Assembly (NCBI GenBank): GCA_963575745.1
Contig: CAUYUJ010015009.1
Coordinates: 194,773 to 258,772 of the forward strand
DNA: 64,000 bases
Direction: 5' to 3'
DNA from: Prorocentrum cordatum
Lineage: Eukaryota > Sar > Dinophyceae > Prorocentrales > Prorocentraceae
Shown here: positions 9,100-21,062 of the stretch, one piece after another
Position numbering within the stretch: the first letter of the stretch is position 1
How the letters are laid out: every line of letters starts with the position of its first letter
Translations under genes and position numbers: made by a program
The notes under the pieces: generated by a model
The model's database searches: none
What the model was told of the DNA's origin: nothing
Seen by the model: the letters and a program-made list of their open reading frames with translations, nothing else

Positions 9100-12000
9100 C
9101 AGCCACCCCCCGAAGCCAGCCCCAGGCCTCAGCGTGTTCAGCGTTCGCCGAACGCGAGTCCTGGGCTGCCGCTCGGCCCAGGAGGACCTGTCGACCGAGC
9201 GCCTCGGCTGCTTCCAAAACGGAGAAACCATCGGGGCCCTGGGGCCAAACTCCGCCGCGACAAGGGCCTCCCGACATGTTGAAAAAAAAAAGCGGGCCCG
9301 CGCCTCGACCGACGGGGCCGTCGGAGGCCCCGGGGCCACGAGAGGGAAAAGAAAACAAGGTGAAAACCGCCCCTAAGCCTTTCCGCACGATATGCGCCGG
9401 CCCTCCTGTGATGCGCTTCTGGCCCTTGCAGGCGCAAATGAGTTCTCTTTGCGTTGGGAAATGCTGCACATGCGCAAAACAACATAATCTAGGTTCGGCC
9501 TCTGGGACAGCACACTGGACAACGCAATGCTGATTGACGCGCCAAGGCTGGGCGCCTTTGTCCAGCAGCCATCGGGGGTCCACTGAGGCGGGCCCAGGAG
9601 GGGCCGAGGCAGCAGCACCACCAGGAAGCTCGGGGAGGTGGGGGTATCAAGACCCAGGGAGTCCGCCCCAGGAACTCTTTTTTTCCCCCCGAAACCGGAT
9701 GGATTTCGACAAGCCCCAAGTCGATTTGCTGGAGGTAATCGATTCCACAAGTGCCCCGAGCCCCCGCCGCGGTCATCGAGACCGTGCGCTGGGGCGGGCA
9801 ACTTCGCCGCAAATTTGGCAATCTACCAACGTCCTCCAGCCGGCCAGGCATCGGGCTCTCCTTCGCTCGGGCCAGAAGGCTGCCCCTCTTTTTTCGCAAA
9901 CAGGTCCGCAACATTCTTGCCAGCGCGATCAAACTCTGAAGCCTGATCCCGCTCCGCGCTCTGTGCCGTCGCGTGGGCTCTGACGTGCGGGAGCGTGCGC
10001 CGCCAGGGCCCTCGGGCAGTGGAGTCCAGCGCCTCCTAGGCCGTGGGCGCAAGAGCCCCGCGTGGCCATCGCCGTTGGACCAAGCGGATAAACCCTGAAC
10101 GTTGCGTCTCCAGCTCCCCGAGGCGCGCGCTGTCTGAGAGCTCTCTTCTGTGCCGACAAGTGCCTCTCGAGGTGCGTTGCCAGTCTCTGGGGCAGCCCGT
10201 CTGTCGCGCCCCCGCCGTGCCCCCCCGGTGGGCTCTCTCCGCGCCGGCAAGTCCCAGGGGCAGCCCGTCGCGGCCATCCTGGTTGCGAGACTGGGCGGAT
10301 TTGCCAGGAAGCGGGCCTTGGGCTGCGAGGTCGGCGGGCCTCTCGCCAGCGCAGTCCTAGCAGCCGAATTAGACGCACCACCCATCTGCGTCGGAACTGC
10401 GGATTCGCCTCCTACCGCCTGAAGGGAGACGTCGGCACTGACGCTCTTAATCTTTGCGATTGGCGCGTCGGTGCGGGCTTTCTCGAGGGCGGCATTAGCC
10501 TGCGCCTTGGCCAGCGACGCGGCGCAAGAACATCCCGCGACCGTCCCGTTGGCTTCCGAATGCCGTCCCGTGACGCCCTGGAACATTGCGCGCCCCTCCG
10601 GCCGACGCTAGCAGCGTCGGCTCCTCCAGGGGCTATCTAGAAACCCAGCGTGGGGCGTGGCGTCTCCGAGCCCAGCGTGCGCGATATTCTCTCATGGAAC
10701 TTCTTTAAATCTAGAACGGCCGCCCCTGGCACCAGTCTGCGCAGTCGGGCAAGCGCCGCAGGGGGAGTTGTCAAGTCGCGCGCTCTTATTTCACGGCGTG
10801 GCCCTGCTCTGGCCTCGGAGCAGCTCCGACGAGTTCCTCCTCTCCCAGGCGCCGCGAACCCGCTGTCGGACCTTGGGCCAAACGCGAGCCAAGAGCGGCA
10901 ACAGCCCGATCGGTCTTGCTCCTCCGGTCGGCTTGTCCAGGAAAACGCTCATAACCATCCAGAGTTAGGGGGCGAGCGGATTTCGCTCCCGCGCGTTGAG
11001 CGCGCCTGCGAAGCTCTGGGCACTTGCCGAAGGCAGCTGCGAGATAAATCTGGGATGCAACCCATCCCATCCGAGGGCCGTGACTTTGGCGAAACATCTA
11101 CAGGCCGAGCGAACGCCCTCCTCGGTGATGGGCTCGAGAAAAACTGTAACCTCCCAAAACCTTGGGTGCTCCTCCTGGGCCTTGGCCTCCTGGGTCCAGA
11201 TGGGAACGCGCTCCTCTGGGTTTCTCTAGAAAGGGCCATGTGGCCAGCGAGCGGAAGCCTTCCTTCCTCCCCAGGACCTATGATGGGCAAGGCGGGCTTG
11301 GGGCCCTTGCCGAAACGGTGTGCTATGCGACCGCCTTTAAGCGCCGACGCCTGGGCAAAGTCCTGCCACGCTTGCCTAGCCCTGTGAGTGTCGCGAGCAA
11401 CTCTAGAAGCTACCTCCTGCGCAAGGGCCCCCAGCACATCCGCGCACCTTCTAGGATCCCTGAGGCCTTCCAGGAGAGCCTGGCCGGAGAAACCTCACAG
11501 AGCCCCCCGGCCCTGCTGAGCTAAGACACGGGCTGACCTGACCCGAGACCCCCGACAACCTCGCACAAGTAACTCCCCGAGCCTCCCCTTCTCCTCTGGT
11601 CAGCCTGGGCATCTGGGTCAAGCCTATGCGCAGCTGCAGCAATTTCGCCGCGTCTGCCGTCGACCGCCTGGCCAGCTCCCTGCCCCGGGCAGCCTTGAGC
11701 GGCATCGCCCGAAACTGGCAACCTTGGGTTCCGCCCGAAAACTTGGCGGCATCCCCAGCAGAGATCTTATGATCTTCGGCGAGAATGCCGCCGCTGCATT
11801 CAACCATCCCCTCGCCGCCTTCAGCAGCTGCGGTGGCATGGCCCCCGCTTCCCAGGACCAAGCAGTTCCTGAGGCATCGGGGCCTGGGGCCTCGAAACCT
11901 TCGGCATCTCGAGGCGGGTCCAGAGGGAATCCACGCGGAGGCCACTAAGCCCCACGGAGACGGCAACGCGCGGGATCCTGGGCGCGTCCAACACAGACCG

Positions 12001-12300
12001 GGCCTGAGCAACAACGGGGAGGAGGAATCGCGGGGCACGACTTGGAATGCCCTGAGGCCCCTTGTCATTTTCAGTCCGCAAGATTGAGTCATCAACTGTC
12101 TGCTTTTCTGTGTTCCTGGCGTTCTTCCTGCGTGACCTTTTCGGAACCACGAGCGCCCCCTGAGCTTTGACGTCGCTACCTTGTCGAGCTTCCGATGGCC
12201 TAAGATGGCCAAAGAGGCCCCAATATTGGCCCAACACAGCCGTAGAGGCTCCCAGGACTGGCCCCGAAACTGCCCAAGAAGACTCCAAGATGGCACAATA
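9100..12300 (-). mobile_element. LINE-B: decayed non-LTR retrotransposon
   Basis: A minus-strand series of RT fragments in shifting frames, described in the next entry. No endonuclease or ORF1 was recognised upstream (11440-12300 holds only a weak Ala/Arg/Leu-rich linker-like frame). The 3' side runs into the 1.4-kb (GGA)n tract, the 5' side ends before the (GGA)n tract at 12739. Exact ends are not visible. Confidence 0.75.
9140..11440 (-). pseudogene. LINE-B reverse transcriptase, multiple frameshifts and stops
   Basis: In order: linker ARQAWQDFAQASALKGG (about 11377); pre-palm block ITEEGVRSACRCFAK then ALGWDGLHPRFISQLP (11135-11030); finger block FLDKPTGGARPIGLLPLLARVW (about 10935-10870); motif A AAVLDLKKFHERIS (10727-10686); then GTVAGCSCAASLAK (10548-10507) and KSVSADVSLQAVG (10448-10410). 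The last corresponds to the YxDD active-site loop but the two aspartates are not adjacent (SADV), so the enzyme is dead. A C-terminal LFCACAAF cysteine cluster at about 9480 resembles the CxxC knuckle near the end of other LINEs in this window. In-frame stops (for example at about 10791, after RAT P) and frame changes confirm decay. Confidence 0.8.
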
Positions 12301-12440
12301 GGCCCGAAGAGGGGAATCCGAATTCACATGTCGGACCCTTTCGCCAAAAATGGCTTCCGAGACTGCCAAGAAGGCACCCAAGAAACCCTCAGAAGCCCCC
12401 GAGATGCCCCCACGAGGCTGCAAAAATGCCCCCGCGAGCA
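12180..12440. repeat. Degenerate short-period minisatellite (CCAAGATGGC-like)
   Basis: Runs of loosely repeated words such as AAGATGGC, CCCAAGAA and GAGGCCCC. The same vocabulary fills 26250-26850, so the two are probably one family. Confidence 0.55.
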
Positions 12441-12738
12441 TGCAGGCAAGTGCCAACGATACTTCAATATGTGCCAAGGAGCGAAGCGATTGAATTCGGC
12501 GGGCCCCCTGCGGATCTTCGCCGTGTTAGCCGTCGAGAGAAGATGACGGTATTGAGGATGGAGGATGGGTGGGACGCATGCGTGACGGCATGCTGGGAAC
12601 GGCTTCGCGCACTCCGCCCGTCTTAAGATGGCCGATTCCGTACAGTCCTCCTGGGCACACGTGAAAATACATGCGAACCTTGCTCCCAGCGCTGCAGGTC
12701 GGATTGCTCCAGGAGTGCGGGAGGAGAAGAGGAGGACG

Positions 12739-12892
12739 GGGAGAGGAGGAGGAGGAGGAGGAGGAGGAGGAGGAGGAGGAGGAGGAGGAGGAGGAGGAGG
12801 AGGAGGAGGAGGAGGAGGAGGAGGAGGAGGAGGAGGAGGAGGAGGAGGAGGAGGAGGAGGAGGACAAGGAGGAGGAGGAAGAGGAGGCGGCG
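12739..12892. repeat. (GGA)n tract
   Basis: Near-perfect GGA for about 150 bp inside tandem copy 1. Tract length differs from copy 2, which shows microsatellite length change after duplication. Confidence 0.95.
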
Positions 12893-13467
12893 CCATGTCC
12901 ACGCGCGTGACAGCTCCTGGGACACGTGCAGACACGAGCGAGGTGCGCCCTCGGGGCTGGGAGAGCGGCGGCCCGGCGCACCCCTCAGGCACTTCCTCTC
13001 GGGCATCCTTCTGGGACATGCGAAAGATACGCGTGAGCAGCGCCTTCAGGGCTGCGACGCTATCATTTCGGCGCGCCCCTCGCGCATGTCATGCCCCACA
13101 CTTTCCTGGGACACGTGAAAATACGAGTTATCTACACTCCGAGGCCGTTCGATCCCCCATGGGACGCCAGTATGGTCCCAAGAAGCCATTGCAACGATTG
13201 GTACCGACCCTCGTCGAGGCAATATCCCAAGCCTCCACTGATTGCAAAATGTGCGCGCAAACTTCCCCCTGGAGGCCCGCCGGCTCAATTCGGCGGGTCC
13301 CCCTGCGGGCCCTCGCCATGTTGAACTTCGAGAGAAAATTGTTACATGAAGGTGAAATGGAGTATGCCGAGAAACGTGCGTAAACAGGCATGGTGAGAAC
13401 GGCCTCGCGCATTGAGCCGGCCGATTCTATTTACCAAGTATCCTGGGGACACGTCAAAATACAAGTG

Positions 13468-13566
13468 AAAGGAGGAGGAGGAGGAGAAGGAGGAGGAGGG
13501 GGAGGAGGAGGAGGAGGAGGAGGAGGAGGAGGAGGACAAGGAGGAGGAGGAAGAGGAGGAGGCAGC
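13468..13566. repeat. (GGA)n tract
   Basis: The equivalent, shorter tract inside tandem copy 2. Confidence 0.95.
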
Positions 13567-14300
13567 GCCATGTCCACGCGCGTGATAGCTCCTAGGACGC
13601 GCGAAAACACGAGTGAGGTGTGCCCTTAGGGCTCTGGGAGAGCGGCGTTTCGGCGCACCCTTCACGCATGCCCTGCCTGCTCTTATTCTGGGACGCGTAG
13701 AAATACTAGTGAACAACGCCTTCATGGCTACGACACTGTCATTTCGGCACGCCCCTCACGCATTTCCTGCCTTTCCTGCCCCACACTCTACTGGGACGCA
13801 CGAAAATAAAAGAGATATGCGCTGCGGGGGCCACAAAGGGCTCAATTCTATAAACCCCTCACGCAACTCCTGTCCCAGAGTCATTGGGACACCTGAAAAT
13901 ACGAGTGATCTTCGCTGTCAGGCTCCTGGGACATGCAAGAACAACAAGCAATTTGGGCCTCGAGGCTTCTGGGAGAAGTGAGAATACGAGTGGATTGTCC
14001 TTCCGTTTTGACGGGGACTTCAATTCGGCAGACCCATCACGCACTTCGTGCATGTTGGGCGCTCAGCTGGCCCCGAGATGGTTCCTGGAAGCCCCAATTC
14101 GGCACACCCCTCACGCATCTCGTGCCCCACGGACCTCAACAGGCCTCTCGCTGGCCTCCAGGCCTGCCTAATCCCTCAAGGGGCGCAAGTACGTCCCCAA
14201 CAAAAACATCGAAACGATTGGTACCAATCCTTCTCGAGGCAATATCCCTAACACCCACTGCTTGCAACATCTGCGTGCAAACTTCCACCTAGGGCCCGCC

Positions 14301-15187
14301 GTGATTCCCACTGTGCGGCTGCAATGCGTGAAAACACAATCTTGGAAAACATCAATCCGCCGGATGTCCGGATGTCCGGGAACCAGGCGGGTCGCTCCGC
14401 GGGCGAAACACGCGCCCGACCTGAAGGAGGAGGAATACGATGAGCGAGGAAGAGGATAAGGAGGGAGACGCATGAGAAGGGAAGGCAATGGAGGACGAAA
14501 AGGGGGGGCAGGAAGAAGGAGGAATCTAATGGCGAGCGAGGCGGACGAGGAAGAGGAAGAGGAGGGACGAGGAGAAGAAACAGCAGGAACGGACTGGAGG
14601 AGAATGAGGAAGAGCGAGGAAATGGACAGAAGGAGTGAGGACGAGAGGCAGGAATGCACTGGAGTAGAAGATCGAGCAGGTAGAGGAAGAACGAACATGA
14701 GAGGCATGAGTGAACTGGATGTGGGCGGGGGAGGGGGAGGGGCAGAGTAAAACCAATATGCATCAACGATGCTGAAATACACCCTCCCGTCCCAAGCCCC
14801 CTCTTCCCAAGTTCCTGCACGCCTTCTTTTCACTGCGCCCCTCGAAAAACAACACCTGATGGGTCTGCCTGTAAGGCGGGGGGGCCCATTTTGAAAAATG
14901 AAGCTCCTTGCATCCATCCAGCGTCTAATAACCCATGCGTAGACGCATGATCCTACAATTCAATAAGGGGTCCACAGAGATCGTTTTGAAAAGAGGGTCG
15001 CCCCATCTGTGCAACGGTTGCACAACGTAACGCTCGTGGCCGTGAGCTTCGAAGACATCTCTGCTGATAAACCCATTCTGAACACGAGCTGCCTCAAGTT
15101 TGTTGCCAGCTTGGAGAAATATCACACGAACTGTCCATTCGAACAAGACGCGTTCTCCATCCCTGTGGGCGAAACAAGCTTTTAGGG
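14301..15187. other. No recognisable gene; purine-rich block
   Basis: 14420-14750 is GA-rich (GAGGACGAGG-type). 14760-15187 is mixed sequence that may be older, more diverged copies of the repeat at 15188-15584 (CATCCATCCAG near 14912). No coding signal recognised. Confidence 0.4.
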
Positions 15188-15584
15188 CGAAGGTGCGCGG
15201 TGCTGAGGCGAGGTGCCCCTATTGAAAATCAGCCGCCCTCCATCCCTGTAGCCCTTGCAACCCTTGCAAGACGACTGGTCGCGGCGTTACGGCGAGGAGT
15301 CCCGTATCGAAAATGACCGGCCGTCAATCGTTGCAGCAACTGCAGACTTTGAGAACGGCTGTGCTCGGCGCTGCTGCGAGAGCCCCATGTTGAAGACAAC
15401 CCCCGTCCATCCTCTGGCACGAGTGTGCGCGGCGCTGGGACGAGAGCCTCATACACCAAAGAAGAGAAGCCGCCGATCTCTGCAACTCTGCAGAAGCTTT
15501 GAGTCACGCGTGCGCCGCGCTGTGGCGATAACGAACCTTCTGAAAACATCCCCCCTCCATCCGTGCAGCTGCTGCGAACCTCGA
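15188..15584. repeat. ~80-85-bp degenerate tandem repeat, about five units
   Basis: Units begin near 15188, 15272, 15357, 15421 and 15505. Shared words are GTGCGCGGCGCTG, GCGAGAGCCCC, GAAAACA, CCCGTCCATCC and GCAACTNTGCAG. Lengths 84, 85, 64, 84 and 80. Divergence between units is substantial. Confidence 0.75.
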
Positions 15585-15699
15585 GCCTCGGGAACAGAAG
15601 TGGTGTGAAGCTGGGGGCGGAACACCCAGCCCGCTCCACCAGCGCGCCTCGGGGTGCGTTTCGTGAGGAAGTATCGATCAAAAGAAAAAGGATGGAGGA

Positions 15700-17211
15700 G
15701 AGGACGAGCGCGAGAGCGAGCGAGCCGGGAGGCACGCGGATGAGCGGGCGAGCAGGAGGAACGAGGAGGAGCGAACGAGGAGGGAGGAGGCATGAGGAGG
15801 AGGAGGAGGAGGAGGAGGAACGAGGAGGAGGAAGAGGAGGAGGGGAGGAGGAAGAGGAGGAGGTGGCGAAGAGTAGGCGAGAAGCCAAGGCCAACCTGCC
15901 CCAGAGAGATGGGGGGAGACGGGCCTCGCAGCCTCCGGGGCGTGGGAATCGGCGATGAGCTTCCTCGCGCAGACAAGGTTGCGCGCCCCGGGCCCCCCGA
16001 CCGCCCCTTGCCGCGCCCTCCTCTTCTTCTTCCTCCTCCTTCTACAGATCTCCTCTTTCTCCTTTTTCTACCTCCTCTTCTTCTTCTTCTTCTTCTTCCT
16101 CCTCCTCCTCCTCCTTCTACAGATTTCCTCTTTCTCCTCATCCTCTCTCTCCTCCCGCCCACCTCTCCTGATCCCCCCTCCCTCCTCTCCAAATCCCCCT
16201 CGTCCCCCCTCCTTCCGCCTCTTCGTCCTGCGTCCGCGTCCTCCGTCCCTTCTCCCTCCTTCCTCTGCGTGCTCCCTCTTCCCTCCCTCCCTCCGTCCCC
16301 CCCCACCACTACTTCCACTCCGAGAGCTCCCCGGTCCCTGGCTCTCTAGATGCTGCTGCTGGCTCCTCCTCCTTCTCCTTCTCAAGCATTTCGATGCGAT
16401 CTTCCCCACGGCGACCTTGGCCATTCCCCGCTTGCAGAAACCATCTGTCCCTTCAAATTCCTCCTGCTACTCTTCTGTATCCCCTGACTCTGCCCAGCTT
16501 TGAGACCAGGCGGGGCTCGTCCTCGTCCCCGTCCTCTACCACCTGCGCGTCGTCCTTCTTCTCGTCGTCGCCACCCTCCCTCCTCCTGCTCCCTCCTCCT
16601 CTTTCCTCCTCGTCCGTCCCTCTTCTCTCCACGTCTTCTCTTTTCTCGCTCACATGCTTCGGCTCCGCTTCACCATCACCCCCCCTCCTCACTCACCTCC
16701 CTACATCCTCCTCCTCCTCTCCTCTCCTCCCCTCCCTCCTCATCCTCTCCCTCCCTCCCTCCCTCCCCGACCCTCCCATCCCTCCCTCTCGTCCCCCCTC
16801 CCTCCCTCCCCTTCCCTCCCTCCCTCCCTCCCTCCTCCTCCTCCTCCTCCTCTTCCTCCTCCTCCTCTTCCTCTCTGCCTCCTCCTCCTCCCTCAGCCTC
16901 GTCCTCCTCCCCCTCCTCCTCCTTGTCCTCCTCCTCCTCCTCCCCCTCCTCCTCCTTGTCCTCCTCCTCCTCCCTCCCACCCTCCCCAGCCTCCCTCCCT
17001 CCCCAGCCTCCTCCGCTGTGGCTCTGGCCGTGGTGCTCCCCGCCTGCCTCCGCAGCCTTTTCTTCGCCCCTGGCCAGCGGCGGCTCGGCGCGCCACTGTG
17101 CGTCGAGGAGGAGGAGGAGGAGGGGGAGGAGGCTGGGGAGGAGGAGGCTGGGGAGGAGGAGGAGGAGGAGGAGGAGGAGGAGGAGGAGGAGGAGGAGGAG
17201 GAGGAGGAGGC
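15700..17211. repeat. Alternating purine / pyrimidine strand-asymmetric block
   Basis: 15700-15875 is G+A-rich, 16018-17010 is nearly pure C+T (TCC, TTC and CCCTCC units), and 17106-17210 switches back to (GGA)n. The strand bias inverts twice within 1.5 kb. Pro/Ser/Leu-rich or Glu-rich frames are artefacts. Confidence 0.9.
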
Positions 17212-17773
17212 CTCGGGTTATGTTGCTCCCATCGCACTTAAGGACCACATCCCAGAAATAATTTGGATCACCCGAAAAAGTGTCGAAAGAGTGTCGACAC
17301 AATGCCGGACGAGTGTCTCCCAGGGCCCAACACGTGAAAACCCCCGAGTTTCGGTACTTTGTTTGGTGCTCGAAATTCTTTCTGGCGATCAAGACTAAAG
17401 TAAGTTGGAACATCATAAGCCTCGGGCGCCCAGCTGCTGCCGACCGCAAGGCTCGGCGGGACTGGGCCAGGCTGTGCGCCGATCGTGTAAATTGTCGAGT
17501 GGAAGGGCGAGCTGGAACGGGTCGGCGGCGACTTCGATTTCCGTCCTCGCCGGCGTCCAGCTCCTCCTCGGGTCGTCGAGTGAGCTCGCGGACCGCGTGT
17601 TGGCCATCGTGCCGTACTTGGCGGCCAAACTGAAAGGCCGCAAACCGCTTCCCGAAGACATTCTTCGCCGTAATGTGGCCTCCCATGCTGATGCGCGTGG
17701 GCAAAGCGTGGCAACGACGTGCACCCGCACGCTGGAAGGTGTGCAGGAAGGCCCTCGGATCGAGTGCCGTCAA
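17212..17773 (-). CDS. Unassigned minus-strand ORF segment (weak)
   Basis: A frame of about 187 codons of ordinary composition from 17773 down to 17212, continuing into the (GGA)n complement as poly-Leu. No domain recognised. The frame could be chance in GC-rich DNA; nothing in the context supports a gene. Confidence 0.15.
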
Positions 17774-18794
17774 AATCTGGGACCTCCCCTTCGGCTGCGA
17801 GCTAAAGCGCCAGTATTGGTTACTGGTGTTCGGTGGTGTGCTGACGATGCTCCTCAGGTCCTACTGGTGGACGCTGCTGATGAGTGGAGAACAGCACGGG
17901 AGTGATGTTCCTGATCATGAGCGTGGTGCCGTTCGCGAAGCCCCTGCCGCCTCTCCCTCTGGCGCCGTGTGTGCTGCTGTTGGAAGAAGAATCATAATTG
18001 CAATACGAAGAAAACTAAGAAGACTAAGAGGACGATTAGTAATAATAGTATTACAAATCATATTATTCAGAAGAAGAGTAATAGTACTAATGCTAAGGGA
18101 AATTGTACTCGTAAAAACAGCAGAAGTGATGCAGGTGGAGTTCGAGGGGGGGACGCGTTGTCCTGACGAGGATGTCGAAGACCCTGCCTGGTGAGGGCTT
18201 CGGCGATGCCGCGGAGAAGGAGCTGCAGGAGGACGCAACCTCCACCGGGTGCTGCGTACTGGGCGGCGGCGGTGCCCCGATTGCGCCGACGGGCCGTGCC
18301 TCGCCGTGCACGCGAGGGGGATCGATCTGCTTCGGCGGCGTCGCCGATGGCAACGGCATCATGCACTGCCTCGCCAGTGGGTCGTCGTACCGTGGAGGCC
18401 AGTCTACGAGGAACCTTCCACAAGAAAAAACCCAACCCTGAGACCCCAGGACGTCCACTGATTTCTGGTGTCGGAACGTCACGCTTTTCATAGAAAACCA
18501 ATCGAAGCTCACGAAGCCCAGAGCACCCTGGAGGCAAGCAGGATGCTTCTTGGCACGGGTCTATACTGCACCACATCTCCTGCGCCGAGGTGCCGATGCG
18601 GGGCCCGACCTTGATGAGGGGGGCCCATCGGTCAAGGACTGAGCCGTGCTCCGGCAGCTTCGGCTCGCTGGCGCAAGGCCCCGCCTGCCGCCGTCAGGCC
18701 TGGGGCTTCCCTGTGGGCTCTTGCGATCTGCGGGGTCCTGCTGCTGCCACGACGGTTGTGGCTTGAATCCCGTAATCCCGTGATCTCCCCGGCA
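17774..18794. other. No recognisable gene
   Basis: Mixed sequence with an A-rich island at 17990-18125 (AGAAGAAGAAT-type words, unusually low GC here). Several frames of 100-170 codons overlap on both strands without convincing motifs. Confidence 0.4.
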
Positions 18795-19300
18795 TCCTCC
18801 TTCCTCCTCCTCCTCCTCCTCCTCCTCCTTCCCTCCTCCTCCTCCTACTTGCTCCGTTCCCCCTCATCCTCCACGTCAACTCTTCCTCTCCTCTGCCTCA
18901 TCCTCACATTATCCTCCGTCTCCAACGCCTTCCATTCCCTCCTTCTCCCCGGCCCCTCCCTACCCCTCTGGCTCCTCCACCTCAGGATAGTGCGTGGTGG
19001 TCATCGTCGGAGGGCCGCCGAGGTCTTTCAGGTGGCATCCAACATGCTCTCGGACGTCAATCAATTCTGGGCGGTTTTCGGAACTCTTCAAGGGCTCCTG
19101 GTGGGCTTCCAGAGGTGCCCCGAATCCAGGGAGCGAAACAGCGGGAACCCTGCTCGAAGTCCCCCCCTCCTCCTCCTCCGCCTCCTCCATCCTCCCCGTC
19201 GGGGTCCTCCTTCCGCCTCTGATTCTTCCTTTTCCCGCCTGCACCTCCACCTCAATCCTCCTCCATCCCCTTCCGCCTCGTTCCTCTGGATCGAATGAAA
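18795..19300. repeat. Pyrimidine-rich block with (TCC)n
   Basis: (CCT)n at 18800-18850, then C+T-rich sequence to 18960 and again 19160-19290. No gene recognised. Confidence 0.7.
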
Positions 19301-20159
19301 TGGGTCCTGAGTTTTTCACCTTGGATCGTTCTTTGACGGTCCCAAGGCCCTTGAGGGGCCCTTGGAGCCCGAAAACTGTGTCAAAAACCTCCAGGACTCA
19401 TTTCCCTCACGACCCCTTTCGCTCATGGCGATCCTGCACCTCCTCCTTCCGATCCGCGGCGGCCGCGGACCGGGGCGCTCTCTCTGGGGCCCCAAAACAT
19501 GGTGGTGACGGACCGCGCTGTGACCTCGGACGAACTCACCGCGCGGTCTGTCACCGCACGGTCTTGGGACCTCGGATGCCCTGGTCGTCCGGGGTCGTCC
19601 CCAGAGCCGAGTGCCCAAGCCGTGCGGTGACTCAGACGAAGCCAAGACGAGGATCAAATCGGGTGAAGATAAATCGAGAATCTCTGAGATCCGGCGGCTC
19701 TGGAGGATGTATCGAACGCCGCGGCCTTCTCAGAGCTTCTCGCAACGCTTCGAGGGCGTTCCGGAACGCTCTGGGACGGATCTATGCTCGCCCTAGTCCC
19801 GTCCTGATGGCCCCACGTGTATACTGACTCACCAATCGGTGTGGTCACCACACCGTTTCGGGGACCCCGATGTTTCCTTGCCATCGCTCGGACGTCCATT
19901 TTCTGTGCATTTTTCGGTTTCGTGCGTGTTTTTTTTGCTCGATTGTCCAGGATGGTCCTCGATGGCTCCCGCCGAGAAAAAAATACACACGTCCGAGCGA
20001 TGCCAAGTCTTTCTACTTACAAGCGACCGCGTCTCCTCACCAGCGGCGTCAGGAACCGGAAGCCGAACCGCGAGAAGTCGAGGGCCACCCAGCGGCTCAG
20101 TAGCCTCCCGGGGTCGCCACAGGCCTCCTGGCCTTTCCTCCGCGCCGTGGTCCTTCCCG
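19301..20159. other. Non-coding region with recurrent short palindromic words
   Basis: CACCGCACGGT (19551), CCGTGCGGTGAC (19620) and CGGTGTGGTCACCACACCG (19838-19856, a near-perfect palindrome). Related words occur at 6480-6560, 7256-7270 and 22335-22380. No ORF with recognisable content. Confidence 0.45.
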
Positions 20160-20310
20160 TCCCTCCTCCGCCTCCTCCTCCTCCTCCTCCTCCTCCTCCT
20201 CCTCCTCCTCCGGCGACGACGACTACGAGGATTCCTCTCCCCTCCTCCTCCTCCTCCTCCTCCTCCTCCTCCTCCTCCTCCTCCTTCCCCTTCCCCTTCT
20301 CCTTCTCCTC
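20160..20310. repeat. (TCC)n double tract
   Basis: Two (TCC)n runs separated by GGCGACGACGACTACGAGG at 20212-20230. Confidence 0.93.
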
Positions 20311-20848
20311 CTCATCGCGCAAAAAAGGTTGAGAACGCCCACGCTGAGTCAACTTGGAAGCGCTCCAGCCGTCATCAGCATTGCAGCCATGCCAAAGGCA
20401 ATGGGAAGGCGCTGGTAGATCCTTCTGCTAGCTGCGCGGAGGCATAGGCCCCAAGGTAGCGGTGCGAGGCAAGCGAGATTCGGCCGTATGCCAACTGCTG
20501 GTCCTCCTCCTCCTCCCCCTCCTCCTCCTCCGTTGTCTGACCTAACGTTTTGTACGACTCGCATGTGTGGTGACCGCGACGCACCACATGTACTCCTTAC
20601 ACAGCCTGCCAAGCCCAAAACAACAACCCTGTACTCGCATAACAAAACACATGCATGTGTCACGGAATCGTTGCAAGAGCAACGGCACCACGAAACACAT
20701 ACAAATGTCTCAATCGAATACGACGGAAACATCTGGTATTCCCGGCACTGGCAAGGCAAACATGGAAAACCCACACACTACCTTAAGACTGGCTTTCCCA
20801 AGCTCCGTGCATAACCACGAGAACTGGCAGGCACAAGAGGCCTTCACA
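20311..20848. other. No recognisable gene
   Basis: Mixed composition, including a small (CTCC)n at 20504-20532. An antisense 141-codon frame (20774-20349) is rich in Cys and Arg but has no motif I know. Confidence 0.35.
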
Positions 20849-21062
20849 AGAGGAGGAGGAGGAGGGGGAGGAGGAGGAGGAGGAGGAGGAGGAGGAGGAG
20901 GAGGAGGAGGAGGAGGAGGAGGGGGGAGAGGAGGAGCAGGAGGAGAGGAGGAAGAGGAAGAGGAAGAGGAAGAGGAGAGGAGGAGGAGGAGGAGGAGGAG
21001 GAGGAGGAGGAGGAGGAGGAGGAGGGAGGAGGAGGAGGAGGAGGAGGAGGAGGAGGAGGGGA
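20849..21062. repeat. (GGA)n tract
   Basis: GGA with GGAAGA interruptions. Directly followed by a GC-rich C-run/G-run region (21160-21230). Confidence 0.95.

Larger units (their letters stand above)
12495..14300. repeat. Degenerate long tandem duplication with internal ~100-bp subrepeats
   Basis: Copy 1 (12495-13130) and copy 2 (13285-13810) share, in order, AATTCGGCGGG, a GGCCGATTC block, an ACACGTNAAAATACA block, a (GGA)n tract, and GCCATGTCCACGCGCGTGA. A third partial copy links 13150-13285 with 14165-14300 (AACGATTGGTACC, CGAGGCAATATCCC). Within copies the motif CTGGGACACGTGAAAATACG recurs at roughly 95-100-bp steps (12918, 13011, 13107; 13591, 13689, 13791, 13889). No protein is encoded. 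Confidence 0.8.

Noticed and set aside
7496-9282. Long plus-strand Arg/Gly/Glu ORFs over the purine tract, and Pro/Ser/Leu ORFs opposite
   Set aside because: Pure consequence of (GGA)n lacking stop codons in most frames; no non-repetitive domain. The same applies to the ORFs over 12739-12892, 16018-17210, 20849-21062, 37289-37495, 39091-39520, 40670-40905 and 53964-54400.
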